Source of the DNA: Lithospermum erythrorhizon
Taxonomy: Eukaryota > Streptophyta > Magnoliopsida > Boraginales > Boraginaceae
Direction: 5' to 3'
Assembly: GCA_019722365.1 (NCBI GenBank)
Contig: JADFUC010000954.1
Location: 1,364,001-1,428,000 of the forward strand
DNA: 64,000 nucleotides
The notes below the pieces were generated by a model. That model did not search any database. It had not been told where the DNA came from and saw only the letters and a program-made list of their open reading frames with translations. Position numbers and translations under genes: made by a program. Positions within the stretch are counted from its first letter, which is position 1, and every line of letters begins with the position of its first letter. Shown piece by piece: positions 50,601-62,239 of the stretch.

Positions 50601-52170
50601 TTATGTGGCTGGCACTTGGAAGTTGAAACTAATATTATAAACTAATTAAGTATTTTTCTTTCCTATCACGATCGTGTAAGTTTTATGTGATCTGCGAGCT
50701 ATAAGTTTCTTTTTTCAAGAATGATTAGTAGATTAAAGTATCTTATCGGTTTGTGCATGAAATAAATATTTTGCTATTAAATTAAAATTTAGGTAAATAG
50801 AGCACTCTTATTTAACTATGGCAGCGCTTCTTACATGTGAGATTTTTACGAGCTTCGATTCCTAGTCTTTCGCGCCGAACTTTTACGGCCTTAAAGGTTG
50901 AGAGTAGCGATAACTAGGCTAACTGCCCAGAATAGTTTGATTCTGTATGACGGCTCCTGCTTTCTGAGGTATTATCAAACGTCAGCACATAACCCGAGTG
51001 GCGAACTCATTGGTTTGGCCAAGATCAACGAGACTAGGGCAGAAACACCGCTCCGCAAGTTTATTATCTTCGCCCAGCAGAATAGCGATCCCCCATTGGC
51101 CCAGCGCGAATTTCCCGACCCGATCCGCGATATTGAATAAGATTACAATAATCAGCGCAGCTGTAAACGCTCTACTAAAGATTAAGTATGAGAAACAACT
51201 TTTCGCTTTGATTTTCACCAAGGGATAATGTCCACAAAGAGTGTCAAAAAGGTAGAGTTTTAAAAATAGAAAGAAGCTTATATAATGTTCTAAAAATAGC
51301 CTTAAAATGTCATGCTCGAAACCACTAGTGAGGCCTTGAGGTTCTTGATGAGCCCTCGATGGAACATGTTAAACAACTATATTTTGCACCCTGGAAGGAC
51401 CCTATCGAGAGAGGTCCGTGTCTCGATCATTAGGGGCTCAGCTGAGACTGACCCTTTCTCGATGTGATCACGATTCAATAAGCTTAACCTACAGAAATAA
51501 GGATCGTTTAATGGGTCTCGAAGCGAAATATTGTGCGATCGTTGTCTTAGCGCTTAACCGTGAATCGATTGATCTTAGGAATAGGAATTACGGTATACAT
51601 TTTAAAACCGGTCGAGATTAAACCGGCAAAAGTTGTACTCGTCGCAACTGGCAATATCACCCAAGTATAAGTTTAATTATAAGCGCTATAACAAATATAA
51701 GGCCTTTGAGCTCGCCGTTTAAGCAGCGTTTGGTTGAGCGATCACCGAGTCTGAGCTTGTCACGTCCGGCAACTTTAAGCGCTTGAACTTCTTAAAGATG
51801 AAACATAATCCTGAGTTATTTCGAGAAAGCGGAATTAGTTCGTTTTAAGCAATTTGTTATCTTAGAAAAAGGTTTGAATCCGAGTTAATTTATTCAGCCG
51901 ATAGGGTGGGGTGTATCGAAAAGAAAGGTGAATGATTGGTTAAAGTTTAGGAGGGAAAAGGGGTAGAGATGGGGTGTGTTAAAAAAGAAAGAAAAGTTTA
52001 CGAGTTATTTTAATGCATACTTAAAATGTATCGCAAAATTTTAATTTAGTGTTAAAATAAAATAGTCGTTTAATATAATAGTAGGGATCATGGGTAAAAG
52101 AAGCTATCGACCAATAAACCTTATTTAGTAAAATTTGTTAATTTTGACATTGATACTAAAAAAAATCTTC
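47631..52170. other. Repeat-rich intergenic DNA with a third copia-LTR-like copy
   Basis: At about 48222-48372 a sequence repeats the LTR landmarks of the 43.2-47.6 kb element (GAAAGGAAAGAATGG, TTTAGTTAGTTAGATTTGGTA, TATTGTATTATATATACTG). The segment 48640-49600 is ordinary AT-rich DNA. The segments 49680-49990 and 50820-51920 are CG-rich with overlapping open frames on both strands. No gene is recognised. Confidence 0.5.
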
Positions 52171-52273
52171 ATCCAAAATTTTGACCCCCCTTGTCCTAAC
52201 TCCTAGTTATGTAATCCCAAATGCCTTTTGTCCACCAGTACAACTAGTCAACTATACTAAATCTTCTTCAAGA

Positions 52274-55200
52274 ATGGGGGAAGAAGATGAACTCCCAATA
52301 ATCACACACTCAACCCAAGAAAATGCACCCAAGAAGAGGCTCCACAGCTTCATTCTTGGACCATTTTACTGGTTCAAAATGCTTGCTATGGAGCTTCATT
52401 GGAGCTTTGTTTTTGGGGTAGTTGTGATTTATGGAATAAGCCAAGGATTTGGTGGGGGGTTTGCTAAAGTGAGCACAGAATATTATCTAAAAGATGAGCA
52501 AAAAGTGCAGCCTTCTGAAGCTCAGATTTATTCAGGGATTATTTCTATTCCTTGGATTGTTAAGCCTCTTTGGGGTCTTCTTACTGATGTTGTCCCTGTT
52601 TTGGGGTATCATAGGAGACCCTATTTCATTCTTGCTGGTAAGTTTGGTATATTTATATTGTGGTAACTATATGATTCAATTATCAAGAAGTTTTTTTTGT
52701 TTCTTGAATTGGAACTAGAGTTGGACAGAGACTATATCGAATGACTTAGAGTTGACGTGATTAAGGACGATGACCCAACATAGAGCCGAGCAGAGACGTC
52801 GTATTCATATTGGTGGGATAAGGCTTGGCTTGGTTTGAATTGGAGTTGAGCAGTATGATTGATCCCATGTTCAATAAAGTATTTAACTTTATTGGGTTTG
52901 CTTTTTTGTGTGTTTAACTGCATACTTTGATCCATAAGTAGTTGTAGGAGAATGGAGTAGGACAATGATCTAATTTTAAAAAAGTTGTTTTTTTGTTTCT
53001 TGAATTGGAGTTGTGTGAGTATGATTGATCTTATATTCAATAAAGTTTTTAACTTTGGTTGGTTTATTTCTTTTTGTGTTTAACTGCATACTTTGATCCA
53101 TAAATAGTTGTAGGAGAATGGAACATAGGACAGTGATTTAATTATCAAAAAGTTGATTTTCTTTTTATGTTTCCTGATTTGGAGTTGTGCACTAGTGCGA
53201 GTGTCGACTATGATTGATCCCATATTCAATAAAGTATTTAACTTTAATTGATTTTATTCTTTTTTAGTGTCCAACTACATGCTTTGATCCATAAATAGTT
53301 GTTGGGGAATGGAATAGGAGAATGATTTATGAAGGATCAAAATAGAAAGGAAGAGAAAAGTGGTGGGGGAAGAGGGGAAGGGAGGGGGGTGTTTCTTCTT
53401 TTTACTGAGGTATATTGGATGTTGGATGACATTCGGATTAAGGTTCCAAAATACATAAGTTTGGTTAAAGAACTCTTGTTGCTTATGAAGTGGAGGAGTT
53501 AGTAAAAAGGATTTGCAATCTAGAGTTGATATTGATTGAAGTTTTTTATTTATGTAAATAAGGTGTGGAGTAAATCATTTTTTTCATCAATTGATTTTGT
53601 TGATGAAATTTTGTGGGATTAGTAGATATGGTGCTTAAATATCATGTTTTGAATGTTATACTCGCTTTGTATCTAGCAAGTAGATGACTAGAATCATAGA
53701 TAATGTTTTAGGCTAGAGCATTAAGGTGGAGCGGCTTTTACCATCTTTATTTTCAACTTAATAATCAAATCAATGCCTCTTAAGTTTTGTGGGTGTGATA
53801 TTCTACCTTTTGAAGAGTAAAATTTGAAAAAGAAGAAAAAGTTGCATTGGCAATGTGGAAACATTAAGCATAAATTCAAACAATTTAAGCTAAAAACATA
53901 ATTATTTAATTTTATCCAAAATGCAACCTCGGTGTTTATATATGGAAATCTTACCAGTGTTTGGTTACGGCATAAATATTTCAGGTGCTATTGGAGTTCT
54001 CTCAATGCTTTCCTTAGCATTGCATCCACAGCTACATATTGTATACGCACTTCTGTTATTGACAGCAGGTAGTGCTGGAGTTGCGATTGCTGATGTAACT
54101 GTTGATGCATGCGTAGCACAAAATAGTGGTAGTCATCCATCCCTTGCTGCTGACATGCAAAGTTTATGCGCCCTGAGCTCATCTATAGGAGGGCTGGTTG
54201 GGTTCTCTTTAAGTGGTATATTTGTTCACTTAATTGGTCCCAAGGTTAGCACTTCTCCATTCGGCCAAGCATGTCACTAATGTATAATGTCAGCATTTCC
54301 GTCAAATGTGAAGCAGTTATTGTTCTATCTAACAATCTTGCTTTTCAATCTCTCTGATCTGTTGGCGCTGGATCAAAGGGGGTACTTGGTCTTCTGTCGA
54401 TACCAGCTGTTCTCGTCCTTTCTGTTGGCATCTTGATCAAAGAGAGTAGACCTTCCAACTCCAACTATCTAAAGGTGCCTTCAATTTCAAGATGTTCCCT
54501 TTTTCTTTGAAAATCTGTTTCCTGTGAATCTAATATACTGTTATTCATCAGGTAAACGAGAACTTTGCACTTGCTGCTAAGTCTATGTGGAAAACATTAA
54601 AATCTCCAAGCGTGTGGAGACCTTGCTTGTACATGTATCTGTCCTTTGCTTTAAGCTTGAATATCTTTGAGGGAATGTTCTATTGGGTAACAGATGCAAA
54701 AGATGGTCCCGCCTTTTCAAAGGTATGCCCCTTTCACTAATTTTCTCCACTATTCACCATACCTTTTTTAATTGTACTAACTAATTTCTTATCAAGACAA
54801 ATAAAAATTCTTGTTACCATAACAATTTGGAAATAGCCATGTACAAACTGGTGTTTTGAAAAGCTACAATAAAGAGTCATGGAATTTATAGATAATTTCT
54901 TTAAATCCGGATTTAAATCATAGCAATAAGCCCAGTATTCATCTATTAAAGTGTAAATTTTTAATTTTAAATCGTTAGACAGCTTTTTATTTGAATCGAG
55001 TATCAGTTAATAGTAAAGTATGTTGAAAATCACTACGTATTGATATAATTTTTAAAACAAATATATAACATTAAAAAGTTTATTTAGGATTCATGAGTGA
55101 AAAGGTCAAGCTAGTAAATTGAAAATGTGATCATCTTTTTAATGATGGAGGAGTATAATCTAGTTCTTTTTTTATATTGGGTATAATCTAGTTATGTTGA

Positions 55201-56161
55201 AGAAAATAATATGATAACTTTTAATAGGCAAGTGTCATCTAGTTTTGTTAAGGAAAGGGATATGATAACTTTTTCTTGACGACATCTCTTTCAAGCGACA
55301 TTGGTCTTTCACATATTTTCTGTGTATTGCTGCCTGCATATTTGAGCCTCCACCTCATTTTCCATGATCTAGGAGCAATTTTTTGTTTAATTTTTACAAA
55401 CTGTAGCAATTGATTTGATTCTTGTCTATTTTAGTGTGCACAAGGATAATACTTCCTTGAGTGAAAGGGTGGTGAAATTTTAAAAAGCTGATGTTTGAAA
55501 GGTGTTTCGATGATTTATGCAGGAGAGTATGGGTTTCATATTTGCAATTGGCTCTGTAGGATCATTGCTTGGTGCTATACTGTTTCAGTATGGGTTGAAA
55601 GATTATCAATTTCGAGACTTACTCTTCTGGGCCCAATTACTCTTTGTTCTTTCTGGGATGCTAGACTTGGTGCTAGTACTAAGAATAAACTTGAGATTTG
55701 GTCTACCAGACTATCTGTGTGTCGTTATTGATGCAATTGTATCTAACATGATTGGACGCCTAAAATGGATGCCACTCCTTGTTCTAAGTTCCAAGTTATG
55801 TCCTCATGGTATCGAAGGAACTTTCTTTGCCTTGCTTATGGCAATTGACAATGCTGGACTCCTCACATCGTCATGGGGAGGAGGTGTGTTGCTTCATGTC
55901 TTGAAAGTTACCAGGACTCAATTTGATAACCTCTGGTTAGCCATACTAATCAGGAACATAATCAGAATAACTCCACTTTGTCTGTTGTTCCTGGTTCCTA
56001 GAGGTGATTCTAGCTCCTCTTTAATTTTGCCCGATGATGACGAAGCAGCACTGGGTTCAAAAGAAGAGGGTCATACTCGGACTATTCCAACATCCGAAAA
56101 TGTAGAGCTTGTCGCCCTTGTTAGCAACAACAGCAGTAGCGATGATGCAAGACATTCTTAG
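52274..56161 (+). CDS. Folate-biopterin transporter (FBT/BT1 family), 5 exons, 509 aa
   Basis: Exons 52274-52637, 53985-54244, 54379-54474, 54552-54722 and 55523-56161 join in phase (364, 260, 96, 171 and 639 nt) and end in TAG. The sequence matches the plant branch of the BT1 folate-biopterin transporter family: [66 protein letters not shown] and [14 protein letters not shown]. About a dozen hydrophobic segments are expected, as in major-facilitator-like carriers. The protein ends in an acidic, Ser-rich cytosolic tail. Family members move folates or pterins; one Arabidopsis paralogue is in the chloroplast envelope, while most others are uncharacterised, so substrate and membrane are not assigned. 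The ATG at 52274 (MGEEDELP) is used because the frame upstream has no ATG. No defect is seen. Confidence 0.92.
52676..53330 (+). repeat. Tandem repeat, three to four ~165-190 bp units, in FBT intron 1
   Basis: The landmark GATTGATC(C/T)(C/T)AT-TTCAATAAAG occurs at 52857, 53023 and 53212. TTTGATCCATAA(G/A)TAGTTGT occurs at about 52928, 53092 and 53284. TTTCTTGAATTGGA precedes each unit, including one at about 52698. Periods are 166 and 189 bp. The units are noncoding. Confidence 0.75.
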
Positions 56162-57310
56162 CAGTCTACGTGCTATGCTTTATTCAACACTGATCGAGCA
56201 AAGTAAAGGCGTTTTTGTTCTTCTACTTTCTTGGTGGAAGCGATGACATACACGGTACGGTCAGTCCATATCACTACTCATCTGTTATGTGTAAAAGTGA
56301 TGTTAGAGCAGTTTTGGGATTACTTCGTATATAACACAATGTATTTTAGTTTAAAAAGTTATTGTCAAACATAGGAGTAGTATGTTACTCTCATCATCTT
56401 CACCAAATCCATGTATTATATTTAATTGTTTATGATAAAAGTTATAGACTACCCAAGATGGGCTTTAAACTTTTGATGGTACATATACTCCAGCTTATGT
56501 TCAGAGATAGTTAATAGTTTACATATTTCCTCATCTTAAGAATGGTTAAAGGTTAAAAATGTGTACATTTGAGCATCCAGATTATGGAATCAAACACCCA
56601 CAAGAAATGAGATCACACATTCACACTCTATTATAAACCATTTAACTCTAACAAGTGACATTCCCTTTTAGCTCGATTACTAAAGATTGAGCATATCAAT
56701 GATATTCATAATTTGTGTTACAATACGAGTTAAGCGTATTTTTTAACTTATAAGTGACAATGCAACTTATAAATAGGTTATTTATAAGTTGTGGCTTTAT
56801 TTTGTTTTGTTTGATTGCTTATATTTATAATGAAAGTTTTTTTTTCGTGTTTGGATAACAAATAACATAAAGTTGTAAAAAAGATAAAAATAGAAACTTC
56901 CTCAAGGGCCATTTCGCATTTATATATCGACTTTTTTTTTATCACCATATGAAGTATTAATAAATTAGTAATTTAATATTTGAAAGAATAAAAATAATTA
57001 TACATAAAACTTATATTTTGTGACTAAAAATATAATATTTATTTATTTATTAGTTTTTCAATAAAGGAAGTAAAATCTTTAAAAATTGAGTATAAGCCAA
57101 AAATTATAAATGAGGATAGATAAGGTATAAAAGTTAAACGTTGAAGGGTAAGCCCAAGTAAAGTGCGGGTAAGCCATTAATAAGTTGGAGCGAAAAAAAT
57201 TGATTTTAACTTATAAGTTGTAGGTAAAATAAGTTTAGCCAAATACTTCTTTAACTTATTTTTAATAAATCGACTTATAAATTGATTTTTCACGAAATAA
57301 AACATGGCTT
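56162..57310. other. FBT 3' flank and AT-rich spacer
   Basis: The likely 3'UTR runs to about 56440. It is followed by AT-rich DNA with ACTTATAAGTTG-type words. No gene is recognised. Confidence 0.5.
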
Positions 57311-57319
57311 ATTGCCGTC

Positions 57320-58075
57320 TACATTGTTGAAATATGAGATTTAATATCTACGTAAATATGTTCGTTGAGCAGATTCGATTGTTAATGGAATTTCTTCACA
57401 TTTAAATAAGATAAGTTCGGATATATGTTCGTTACGACGATTGGCGTATGATTACTTCAGCGTTAGCGTTAGGGGTTATGGCCGAACTGTGGGCATTCAT
57501 GTCACATATATTAATATAATGTTAGGTTAACATAAATTAATATATTACTTTCTTGTCAATCAGCGCAATAAGTCATGGCATTCGATATGGTGTATAATAC
57601 GATTATAGCTTAGGGGTTAAAGTGTAATTGTAAAAGAGAATTATTAGGAGGTGAAATTTAATTATAGATTGCTTGTGTAAAATAACAAAAATAGTTAGGG
57701 TTAAGAGATATTTAGATTATTGAGTCTCTTTTAAGTGTAGGAGTTTGAAGCTATATAAAAGGCTTAATGTGAGATTTTGCCTGGCTAGTATTATTCGTCT
57801 TTTGAGAAAAGATGAAAATAGCTCCTCTCTCGCCCCGTTTGTTCATTATTATAGAGAAGAAAATAGCAGATTTTTCTTGCTCGCCAAATCCTTTTAGTCA
57901 ACTTTAATTGTTCTAGTAAAATCGAATGAAGGGTTTGATCCATCGTTGGTGTGTAGTGTTCATAGAGACAACCTATTTTGGTTGTTTGAAGGAAACTTGC
58001 GATAAATATTAAAATTGCGATTATAAGATTATGCAATCATCTGATATATACGTGAGTATTGTTTTATAATCTAAG
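57320..58075 (+). mobile_element. Solo-LTR-like copy of retrotransposon family A (plus orientation)
   Basis: It begins TTGTTGAAATATGAGATTTA and matches the minus strand of 21879-21240 through several landmarks: TAACATAAATTAATATATTACT, CTTTAATTGTTCTAGTAAAA, ATCGTTGGTGTG, AGAGACAACCTATTTTGGTTG and TTTTATAATCT-AGTA. No gag or pol follows downstream, so a solo LTR is the simplest reading. It separates the FBT gene from VTE1. Confidence 0.6.
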
Positions 58076-59314
58076 TAGTATTAACGAAATTGTCTATATA
58101 TGTGATGTTATTTGAATCATGACATCCCCATATCAAAGGATTAATATGGAACATATAAATTATAATATTTTTTTATACTAAGAGATTATATATTTCTATG
58201 ATTCCTACTAGTTGGTTGTGAAGTTATATAACAACGTAATCTTGCAGATTTAACGTGTTAATTGTATAAATAATTGTTAGAATTTCATAAAAGTTAAGAA
58301 TTAGCCAAAAAAATTTATATTGGTGCAATGATAATATGTAACTCAAGAACTACTATTATGCCAATGTCAACTCAAAATTTATTTGTTCAAAAAGTTTGTA
58401 ACTCCAACAACTACCATCATATAAAACCATCAATGCGAATTATGGGAATAACAATACACCATTGTCAAATTATGTATATTGTTTTTATCTGCAATTAAAA
58501 ATTAAATTTAACAATATATTTTTTAAAAGAAAAAATATTTTCCTTACAAACCTAGTTGTCATGATTTATATCTTGACCTCAAATATTATAATGGAGTACA
58601 TCATATCCACACCATACTTCATTTATTTGGGTAAATTATTTGTTCTGTGATAAAAAGCTTAAGCCCAATTCACTACTAACTTGAAAATAGAAACATAAAA
58701 TAGAAACATTAGGGCAAATAGTACTTTCACCCCTACAAAACACTAATTTCTCCACCACAAAATTCAATGGATATTTACTTTTATAGCAATTTTAATACAA
58801 TTTACACCTCATACATTATTTTTTTATACATTCTTTCCTTTCGAAACAAAAATGAGTTAGATTTTAAACTTTTTGGCAAAGTTAACATAAAGGAGTGTAT
58901 TCTGAAGTTGTAACGGCTAAAAAGTTTATAAATGGAATATTGTCTTTAAATTGAAAAATATGAAATACATATTTAAAGTTTATAAGAGGTATAATGCAAA
59001 TTACCCCTTAAATTATGAAATGAAAGAAGTATTTTATATAAAAATAACAACTCGTAATATAATTATACTACCAAATTTATTGTCTAACCAATACATCAAA
59101 CCAAAATTTGATTTATTGTTAACATCGATACAATCTTAGGTTAATAATTTTTTAAATGTCAGTAGATCAATCATTGAAATTGAATTTTTAATTGATGGAG
59201 ATTATTATCATCAAATTATAATATATTTCTGGAGTACATTTTGAGTAGTTCCAAAATTCCACCTGTGGGCTGACCATCTTCTACACTAAATTCATCCCCC
59301 CCCCAACACATAAA
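58076..59314. other. Upstream region of VTE1, AT-rich
   Basis: AT-rich spacer serving as promoter region for the following gene. The short open frames (58462-58650, 58951-59139) have no family signal. A C-rich run (59298-59305) lies just before the start codon. Confidence 0.4.
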
Positions 59315-61090
59315 ATGGAGGTACTTACCTTCCCATCACTTCTGAATTCAATACCATTCCACATGACCAAACCCCTCTACCCCAACTCCACAACACCACT
59401 AAAATCAACAAACTCGCTGCATGCATTTTCAGTAACGAATTCAATAACCGAAACTCGTGAACCGGACAATAAACCCCCCGTGAACCCGGTCTACAAGCCG
59501 ACATCCTCAAACAGACCCCTTAGGACACCACATAGCGGGTAATATTATTCAATTAAATATTTTATTTGCTTCTGTTTTTAAGTCTTTTATATATTCACTA
59601 TTATATTTAATTTTGTATGGTTTACATCAAATTTATAAATAATGGATTAGTTCATTTCTGTTTTTGGGTCGAAATTAAAACTGTAATCAAGTTGAGGGTG
59701 AACGACTTACTATAATTATTGGAAATGAAACCATTGAGTATAGGAGTACTGTTAGTGTGATGCTTTTCATTCGATTAAAGCTGTGTGTGTCAATTAAGAC
59801 CGTAAAATTTATTAATTCTGACTATTGAAAAACAGACTGGATAGTGTTTTAGTGAGGGAGGTATTTAAGGGTCGCTGTTAAGGACGGTGCTAACACGGTG
59901 CAAAGTTTTTTAATGCATGTATGCACAAATAAATATACCTAGAAAAACATCTATGAAAAAAAAATTGATTACAAATATACTTTAATGTTGTGAAGCTAGT
60001 ATGAGTCTGAATGTAGATGCGATACATGCCCAGCGTTTATGAATTTTATGTTAATGTCGATTGACGTTCGTCGCTTTAGGTGGATGATGGTCGGCTTAAT
60101 CGGCTGACCAAGCTTGATGTTGACAGGTAAGCGTTGAAAGTTAAGCCTTGAGGTTAGTAATAAATATTAATGTTATTACATATTAAATGTTAATGTTAAC
60201 CCGTAGTCGAAATTAAAGTATTTAAGCTATCTTCGTATTCACATGTCTCAGAAATAAAGAGATGAAGGTAACCACAAAACAAATGTATTACTAAAATTTA
60301 GTTTTTGGACAATGTAGTTGCCCATGTTTACTGATTCTACGATGTGGGCCTGGTACGTGAGTGTCTTTAGAGGAATTCGAGAAGGTTGTATGAAGTGCAT
60401 GTAATTTGAGCATGTTCGAGTCGAGCAGGCGGAAAAGTTGAGGTTGAGCAGATCGAGAAAAATCGTCGGTCGGTTCGAAAGTTCGAAGGTTGACTGGAAC
60501 ATTCGAATTTTAATGATAAAATATGAAAAAAATAAAAAAAGTTATAAATTTATGTGGTTCGAGCCGAATCGAGCTTGGCCGAACCTAAGGTTCGAGCTCG
60601 CCTCAAACTGCGTCAAATTGAACTTTTCAAGCCCGAAATTCTCGGGCCGAATCGAACTTTCAGAGCCTAGTTGCATGAATTTATGTTGTAGCAACTCAAT
60701 TGCCAATGTCGCATGTGTGCAAATCAACTTGACCAAGATCTTTATTAAAATCTTTTTCCATGGAGTTCATGAAACTTGTATTTTGTGCTGTCTGAAAAAG
60801 TCATTGAATTATGTGCCTCTTTAATGTTTTTTTCTTCTCAATCAGGTACCATTTTGATGGGAGCACCAGAAAGTTTTTCGAAGGTTGGTACTTCAAAGTC
60901 TCTATACCAGAATGTAGGCAGAGCTTCTGTTTTATGTATTCTGTTGAGAATCCAGCATTCCGTCGTCGCTTGAGCAGACTGGAAGAGGTACAACATGGAC
61001 CTAGATTTACAGGAGTTGGGGCTCAAATTCTTGGGGCTGATGACAAGTATATTTGTCAGTACCAAGAGGAATCAGAGAACTTCTGGGGAA
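59315..61090 (+). CDS. VTE1: Tocopherol cyclase, exons 1 and 2 only (5' part of gene)
   Basis: Exon 1 (59315-59538) encodes a plastid transit peptide and ends PLRTPHSG. Exon 2 (60846-61090) completes the Gly codon and encodes YHFDGSTRKFFEGWYFKVSI, SFCFMYSVENPAFR, GPRFTGVGAQILGADDKYIC and ends NFWG. This is the N-terminal third of tocopherol cyclase (VTE1/SXD1), which closes the chromanol ring in vitamin E and plastochromanol synthesis on plastoglobules. The full protein is about 490 aa, so the remaining exons must lie beyond 64000 or be lost. Homologues continue NFWG-S-RHEL, so exon 2 should end after GGA A (61090). The next bases are ATATGTCAG instead of GTATGT, an apparent donor G-to-A change. 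Without splicing the frame runs to TAA at 61152. It may be a functional gene with a noncanonical donor, a sequencing error or a dying copy. Confidence 0.88.
59539..60845 (+). other. VTE1 intron 1 with TTCGA-rich repeat
   Basis: This 1,307 bp GT-AG intron has a CG-rich stretch at about 59840-60670 with GGTTCGAGCCGAATCGAGC-type words. These words resemble those at 28.6 kb. Open frames inside it (60438-60824 and the antisense ones) come from this repeat and are not genes. Confidence 0.6.
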
Positions 61091-61152
61091 ATATGTCAGC
61101 AATATTTATAGCTCTACTTTTGATTGTATTATCTTTGACACTCCGTCCCTAA

Positions 61153-61980
61153 TATTTCATTACAACATCAAGATAGATCCAGGAATCAGTAGAAGTAATT
61201 TTAATAGAAATATAAAAGTTGTGATGGGATAATATTCCGATTCCTCTGTTTCTATTTGAATGGCCTTCATTTTAAAATAATTGTGCAAGAATACTGACCT
61301 ACTTTTTTTATGTTTAGCAACCGTTCCACCTTATACCCTTCCATACTAGTGTAGTAATACAAATTTTGCACCTAATTAGTTTTCCACATTTTCCCTTAAT
61401 ACTCTTATTTAACTCTAAACAAAGAGTATAATAGCACATTATAGTAAGTCACAATCACTTTCTTTAATTTTCGAGACAAATCAAGGTAGCTCATTCAAAT
61501 TAGAAATAGAGAAAGTATATCTTTGAAGTTATAATTAAAAAGTTAAATTTATTCACATAAACATTTGCTTGCACTTGAAATCTAAGATAAATTTTTACAA
61601 TATCCTTTTTACCTTGTTTCCACAAATTCTCTGTTTTTTAAGGATTGACAAATCTAAGATGAATTTTCACCGTATCTATTTTACCTCTCCTCTCTATTTT
61701 GAAAATGATTCATAATAATGCGAAATCACTGGCTTTCCCGTGAATTCAATCAAAGAGTACTCGAAGGTTTCCAGGTAACTCCACTTTGGAACCAAGGATT
61801 CATACGTGATGACGGAAGGTAAAGTTCAAAATTTGAGGCAACCCTTATGCAACTTTACATTTTTTCATACCTTTTTAGTTTGAGCATTCTGCCAATTTAT
61901 TTGATAAATGTCATGATCCTACATGGTGGTCCTAAAGGAATATGATCAAAGAGTCACATTTTAGCATTCAAAAAGTAGTT
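61153..61980. other. AT-rich sequence after VTE1 exon 2
   Basis: No further VTE1 exon (for example the WHQGH or GWGDV blocks of the family) is visible in any frame from here to the end of the window. No other gene is recognised in this stretch. Confidence 0.5.
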
Positions 61981-62172
61981 ATAATAATTGTTAGTATTTC
62001 AATATTAAGTATTTAATATTTCAAAAATGATGTGTTAGAACTCTATATATAGAGATGTAAATTGAACCATTATGGTTAAGAAATGAAATGAATTAATTAT
62101 GATTCTCTCTAGTTTCTCTTCTCTCTAGTTTCTCTTCTATCTATTGTTCTACTATCTATCTCGACACGTAAC
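61980..62172 (+). mobile_element. 5' LTR end and primer-binding site of an LTR retroelement
   Basis: A TATA-like CTCTATATATAGAG (62041) is followed by a duplicated TCTCTCTAGTTTCTCT (about 62103-62134) and a pyrimidine-rich LTR-like end. GTGGTATCCTCAGACC (62187-62202) then resembles the GTGGTATCAGAGCC Met-tRNA primer site of plant LTR elements, with a small change. The left edge of the LTR is uncertain, and the 3' LTR is not in the window. Confidence 0.45.
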
Positions 62173-62239
62173 AACCTATCAAGGTCGTGGTATCCTCAGA
62201 CCTGCTCTATTATCTCTTGACTTTCCTATCCTACGTTCT

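Noticed and set aside
52181..52273. 31-residue N-terminal extension of the FBT protein
   Set aside because: It begins at TTG with no ATG. The ATG at 52274 is the first possible start and gives a normal family length.
60438..60824. 128-codon plus-strand open frame in VTE1 intron 1
   Set aside because: It lies in a TTCGA-rich repeat, has a matching open frame on the opposite strand and no family motif. It is an artefact of repeat composition.
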